A DNA stretch of 64,000 bases from Chenopodium formosanum (Eukaryota > Streptophyta > Magnoliopsida > Caryophyllales > Amaranthaceae), in the NCBI GenBank assembly GCA_024500155.1, contig CM044858.1, positions 558,001-622,000 on the forward strand. The letters are read 5' to 3'. How positions within the stretch are numbered: position 1 is the first letter of the stretch; each line of letters begins with the position of its first letter. The notes under the pieces are model-generated. The model had not been told where the DNA came from. It saw only the letters and a list, made by a program, of their open reading frames with translations, and did no database searches. A program made the translations under genes and the position numbers. Below are positions 58,825 to 64,000 of this stretch, one piece after another.

Positions 58825-61800
58825 TGTTAAAGGTTTTAGGGAGAAATGGAGGGAAGTAAGGGAGTGTTAGAAAATGAAGGGGTTTTTATAGGAGGGGTTA
58901 ACTAAGGTTGGGTTTAAGTGGGGTTTAAGGGAGTTTAGTTTAGTTAACTATGGTTAAGTAGATTTGTGTTAGTGAGTGAGTGAAGTGTGGAGGTTTTTTT
59001 GTTTAACTTAAACAGCTGGTGGGAAGAGACTGAAGGTAGGAGTGTGTGAAATCACTAATTTGACCTTGGGTTTGATTTAGTAACGGTCAAAAATGTTAAT
59101 GGTAATAATTTTAATAAATTAAGGGAATTACAGAAAAATATATGTATATGTATATAGTAATGCAAGTTGCAAAAAGAAAAAGGGATGAAATAGGGAGGGA
59201 TATGATTTAATTTCTAAATGTGGGTAAGGTAGGAATCATGATCATTAAGATGGGGATATAAAACTAGCTGTTATGTGATTTTAGGTTTGAATTGAAACGT
59301 TTTTAAGTGGGAAAAATGTTGAAGAAGGAAATAAAGTGTGGAAAGTATATGCTACTAAAAATGATGTGAATTGGGATGGCCCTCAATAATAGTGAGAAAA
59401 TGGACAAATGTGGTGTCAACACCAAGCCAGCAGATATGAACCATTTTGATGCATATATGCCATAGTTGGCCATGGATTTTTTCTCGGGTGATAATTTTTC
59501 TAAGACAATATAGAATTCAATTTTTGATTATTTGCAATGGAAAATTACGATTTATGTCTAAGTAGCAATGGCTAATTGGCTATTGTCTTGAAAAATCGAC
59601 TTTCTTTTTAAGAAAAACTATAAAAAATAATCTTAAGAGCAACATATAAGAGGTTATAAAATTATTAAAATAATAAATAAACATTGATTACACCGATCCA
59701 CTCAAATTTTTGTTATGAATTTAAATATTGATAGTACCATTTTAGAAAATTCAAGATAATTGAATGTTCTAATTAGTGGCCGGGCCCCAATGCACACTGG
59801 CAGATTCATAGTTGTGCATAAACTTCTACAAATGACAAGTGTATTAGATCATTATATAAATCCTAATAATTAAATATTGGCTTAATTCTGATTATTGCTA
59901 ATATAGTAATTTTAACATTAAATTAAATGAAATGGGATTGTAAAGAGGAAGGAAAGTGAAAACATTTTTAGATAATGCTCGTTTGGATCATCAAATAAAT
60001 TATAGCATGCCATTTGTTTGGGTTTTATGGATATAAAATTACCTCTATTAGCAATATTTGATATTTATACTCGTATGTGAGAATCAAATTATCAACCCCT
60101 TTTTTTTTCCTATAAAATACTACTTTTGTTTTAATTTTTTTAAAATACACAATTACTTCAATTAAGCTATCAACAACCATATTATTATTGGATAAAACTT
60201 AATTGAATCGGTAAACTTATAATTCAAATTAAGAAATCTAAAAGTGCCCGTAAAAGTGTATTATATTAAGATGTTATTGTTGTTGTTGCTATAACTTATT
60301 TTGTCTGAACTTATGAGTATATATTTAACCTAAACTTTTATCATCTAAATTTAAATAAATCAATGATAAAAGAGAAGCGGCAACCTTTTAGGCAGGAACA
60401 GCACAATATATCCCAATAACCCATCTTATTGCTTACTCTCTGATCCAATCATTCAGCAGAAAAGGAAATTGGGCTGGCAAGCACTTATTATCATGCCCTT
60501 CCATCAACCAAATATCTCGTTTCTATAAATGTTCATGAATCATGATTTATTTCCATCAAAGTATTACATGACTGTGTTGTACAATATTAGGATTTTCTTT
60601 AGGAGAAAGAAACAACGCGATAGGATTAAATTAAGTAAATATATAGGCATTGTTGAAAAAAGTTACCTTGTAAAACTTATAACCCGAAAAAAAAAAAAAA
60701 AAAAATCCAACTTGTGTCTTTTAAGAAATATTTTTGTTGTTGTAAGCCTGCAATTATACAATGTAAAGATGTAACCTATAACTTCAATCGGTTTTCATAC
60801 AACTCTAAATCGCACATTGAACTATCAAAGTTTACTATGTTAAAGGTAGATTAATGAAAATGAGGAATGGATTAAGCTGTTTAAAAATTACTTGATTTAA
60901 TTGTAAGATAATACTTGTTTTCAGATAAATTTTGTTTAACAAATGGCTTCAAATTCATCACAAGTTTGCGAATACAAACTGCAAAAGAAGAATTGCATTA
61001 TTGCAATATTTTCTTACACTTGAAGATAATCTAATTTCATCATGATAATATAATAATGAAAACATAAAAACAAAAAAAAATCTACTTCCAACCCTTAAAC
61101 ACTCCTCTTGGAGAATGAACTAGAAAAGTAATGCATTAAAGAACAAATACAGTACAATAGGTTGCCCTATAAATAATTAAAACTTGTCCGACCCTTAAAA
61201 TATAAGTCACTTAGCTAAAACTTTGGCCTTTTGCTCTTTGGTTTGTCTAGTGGTCATGGAATAATACCAATCTTTATTAATCTGCTGATATTATTAGTAT
61301 AGTAAGATTTTATATTTTATAAATACTTTATAGAACAATGACAGATAAAAAAGAGAAAAATAAAGGCACTAAATATATTCCAAAATATATGAGGACGTGA
61401 GGTTAAACACTATGATCATGGCAACTAATTTGGTACTTAATTTATAAGACCATTCAAACAGCCTATCACCAGTTCATAGACAGAAAGTACTTTACTACTA
61501 GTATTGATGGTCTGTTGTTCTTAAATGCATGTACACAATTTCAATATCTTGCTTAACTCTAGGAGGATTGTGTCCACGATCTGGTAATCTAAGCTATCTC
61601 ACTTACCACTTAGTACTATGTAAAACTCGTCCTCAAGGAATTGGGATTGGTGGTTATATACTCCCTTAGTCCCTTAAAAATTCCCAATATTTTTTTCACT
61701 CGTCCCGAAAGACAAAGAGTTCATAAAAAAAAAATAGAAAAAAAAAAAATAAATAAAAAAAAAGTCAAAACTACTCTAGTAATTAGGAATTTTTCTTGTA

Positions 61801-62391
61801 ACCCTATAGATATAGATGATTACCGAAAATTCTAGAAACTATGGTATATGCTACACAGTCGTGTAAGGTAGAATGGTAGATCCTCCAATAACAGCAAAAA
61901 GAAAAGGAAAGATGAACTATAATATCAATGATGTAAAGGGAGGGCAGATGGGGACCGTAGAGCATGAGAAGCAAATTTCACGAGTAGCCTCGGCTTGTCG
62001 CCTGTCGGTGACAAAAGAAAAGAACTAGATTTGCCTTCAAACATATCAACTTCATTACAATCAGCATCATTTGTTTTCTAATGTTTATTTCTTTCTTCCT
62101 TTTTAAAATGTATTTTACATCTTTGTCTTAAATATCCGTTGATGTACTGTACTCCAATCAGAAAGGTCAAGAGTTTAGTGTGTTTTTCCTGTAACAAAAT
62201 GCCAACAACAAGACAGATCTTTCCCATGATAAATCTTTCTCAAAAAAAAATGTGGTATAACTGTAATTGATATGATTGTTTATCTGTAATACATAATTAA
62301 ATTAAAGCCATTGACATAATACGGAGTAATGAACAATATAGATTGAAATTTCTACAGTAAAAAAGCACTGGGTGAAACTCTAACCAGTTTG
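58825..62391. other. Intergenic region
   Basis: The FLA promoter lies at the left. The remainder is AT-rich with poly(A) runs (for example 60689-60706). A fragment at about 61660-61700 resembles half of a Stowaway end (ctcccttagtccctt, cactcgtcccgaaa). No coding region is recognised. The right end is 3' UTR of the ANKZF1-like gene. Confidence 0.55.
58883..58890 (-). promoter_or_regulatory. TATA box of the FLA gene
   Basis: TATAAAAA on the minus strand is 59 bp upstream of the FLA ATG, which allows a short leader of about 30 nt. Confidence 0.65.
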
Positions 62392-64000
62392 TTAACCATC
62401 TTCAAGAAATTCTCTGTGAACTTGCATGCATGTTGTGCTGCAGTATTTGTAGTTATACCGGTGGAAAGGAACTTTACCCACCAATGATGCATTACAACAG
62501 GAGCAAGCTGTGTCAGTACTGCCAATGTTGGTTTTTGGTTGGGAGGAGCTTGCAGTAGCGGGGTTGCTAGCTCCTTGAGCATTAGCAGCGGCCGCAGCAG
62601 CCAAGGCAAGTCTTCTTTCAGCTGCAGCAGCTCTCTTTTCTCTCTCCTCGGTTTGCTTCCTCTTTAGTTCCTCCTAAGCAGAAGGAAAACACAAGTCAGA
62701 ATTGCAAAAGCCCCGAGGCAGTAATTTGGTTCGTCCTAAGTAGAAGGAAAATACATGTCAGAAATTCAGAATTGCAAAAGTCACGGGGCAGTAAAACAAA
62801 AATTCCCTCAAAAATCATGAAATAATGAATGCCAATATGCCATTCAATTCATGAATGTATACCTCTTTGGACAATCTAGCTGCAATCACAGATTGGACTG
62901 TTCTAACTGAACGTGAAGCAGCACTTTTGTTCTCTGCGGCCATTGCAATCTTCTGGGATTCTGCAGCCTTGACCTTCATGGATAAACTACAATGTTAGAG
63001 AAGGATACACAATGCCAGTAACTGATAGGGCCGTCACATTAAAAAGAAATTCTACGTGCTAATAGTCCTACAATGTGAAAAATGTGCATCTCCTATAACT
63101 ACACAACACCAGGATCCTGCAGCTGGCAAGTAGGAGTTGATACAACTCTTGTCAAATCTGAGAAAAGAATTACCTCAGCTTTCTTTTCCCTTTCCCTTGC
63201 TTTCCGTTGTTTCTTCAATTCCTTAGCTTTTGCTTTCCTCTTTGCATCTTTTTCAGCCTACCCATTGATGGCCGGATCAATATTAGTATAATAAACCATA
63301 TCATACATCAAGAAACATGCATCAAAAATAAAAGATAACCATAAATCACCAAAAGAACTGAGAATTACTGCTTGAACATGACATACAAAGGAAAAAGACC
63401 AAAGAAGATGACAATGATGCATCAGACTAGTCCAAGCCAAAATGCATCACTTAATAGAAAAAGAATGCAACCACAAATGCACTACAAAGCTTGGCTACTA
63501 AATATTTGAAGAACAGTACCTGCTTTGCAGCCTGAGACTCCTCCATCTCTTTAGTCAACGCACTAGGAACATTAGCAGCATGCCAATCCCACTTTTCAAG
63601 ATTTGAAGCCATAAAGCGTCTGAAAGTATTTCTGACTTCCTTATCAGTAGCCACCATGTAGGGTGTTTTCCCTCTTTCATCTTTAACAGTAGGATCTAAA
63701 CCCTGCTCTAAAAGTTCCAAAACCTTTTCAGGATTATCAGATTTCGCTGCTTCATGTAATGGAGTTGTAGTGCATCCTATATCTCTATCACCTTCTTCTG
63801 ACGAGGATTGCTCATCAGTAATTTTGCCACTTCCAGAAACTTCATCCTCCTTAGTCACCTTTACTTCACCCCTTTCGGCACCCTTCAATATGTTTGCATC
63901 GCTTAAGCAACTTACATTTAATTCAATCTGCTTTATATCAGGAAGCTCTTCCTCGTTTTCATAAACAACTAGGCTCAACTGGTTATATATCCGTCGTGCT
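62392..64000 (-). CDS. ANKZF1/Vms1-type protein, C-terminal part (runs off the right edge)
   Basis: Homologue of ANKZF1/Vms1, which releases stalled nascent chains from 60S ribosomes in ribosome quality control and binds Cdc48/p97. Exons seen: 63520->64000 (5' part beyond the window), 63174-63257, 62863-62967 (or 62973; two in-frame acceptors), 62392-62673. The first carries ankyrin repeats (TTPLHEAAKSDNPEKVLELL, then GKTPYMVATDKEVRNTF). Next is a highly charged coiled coil (EKDAKRKAKAKELKKQRKAR). The last exon has REKRAAAAERR, matching the VCP-interacting consensus R-x5-A-A-x2-R, and then a Cys-rich finger CSCCNASLVGKVPFHRYNYK..CSTTCMQVHRE. The release-factor-like catalytic domain should lie outside the window, so activity cannot be judged. 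Confidence 0.88.

Overview
The window is nuclear DNA from a dicot plant. Split genes with GT-AG introns, AT-rich intergenic DNA, plant-specific families (SWEET, GRF, fasciclin-like arabinogalactan protein, CYP704-type P450) and MITE families starting CTCCCTCCGTCCC all point that way. The style of the MITEs and proteins would fit a Caryophyllales/Amaranthaceae genome (beet, spinach, quinoa type); that placement is inference from memory and was not tested.

Layout. 548-6559 is a satellite array of about 18 monomers of about 325 bp with nested higher-order structure. 8820-16809 (-) is a 19-exon mitochondrial pyruvate dehydrogenase E2 gene. 18016-20754 (-) is a five-exon CYP704-like P450, with a decayed copy of its exon 1 just 3' of it at 17430-17842. 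21796-25628 (-) encodes a HON4/HON5-type linker-histone-domain protein with eight AT-hooks. 27683-28176 (+) is a two-exon gene for a small secreted cysteine-rich peptide. 31138-38030 (+) is a spastin-like MIT/AAA ATPase whose exon 9 carries an in-frame stop. 39387-41769 (-) is a SWEET sugar transporter. 46052-49083 (-) is a GRF9-type growth-regulating factor with two WRC domains and a miR396 site. 51062-54889 (+) is an intronless SF3B1 coding region. 57571-58824 (-) is an intronless FLA. 62392 to the right edge (-) is the C-terminal part of an ANKZF1/Vms1-type protein. The genes belong to unrelated pathways and do not form a cluster.

Mobile and repeat DNA. Five non-autonomous DNA transposons can be delimited by inverted ends and target duplications: two copies of one 8-bp-TSD hAT-like family, a Stowaway-like element with perfect 33-bp inverted ends, a Tourist/Harbinger-like element carrying AAT microsatellite, and a 1.28-kb composite element with a perfect 8-bp TSD and an internal array of hairpin-forming GGGGGTC units. 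Five loci show direct repeats of 14-22 bp around only a short tag plus an A/T homopolymer, as expected for extremely truncated retroposon insertions. A lone diverged satellite monomer lies upstream of SF3B1, 44 kb from the array.

I saw no rRNA, tRNA, CRISPR, viral or toxin genes. Exon boundaries were read by eye from splice sites, reading-frame continuity and remembered family sequences. Continuous reading frames support most of them; the GRF9 start and one ANKZF1 acceptor are less certain.
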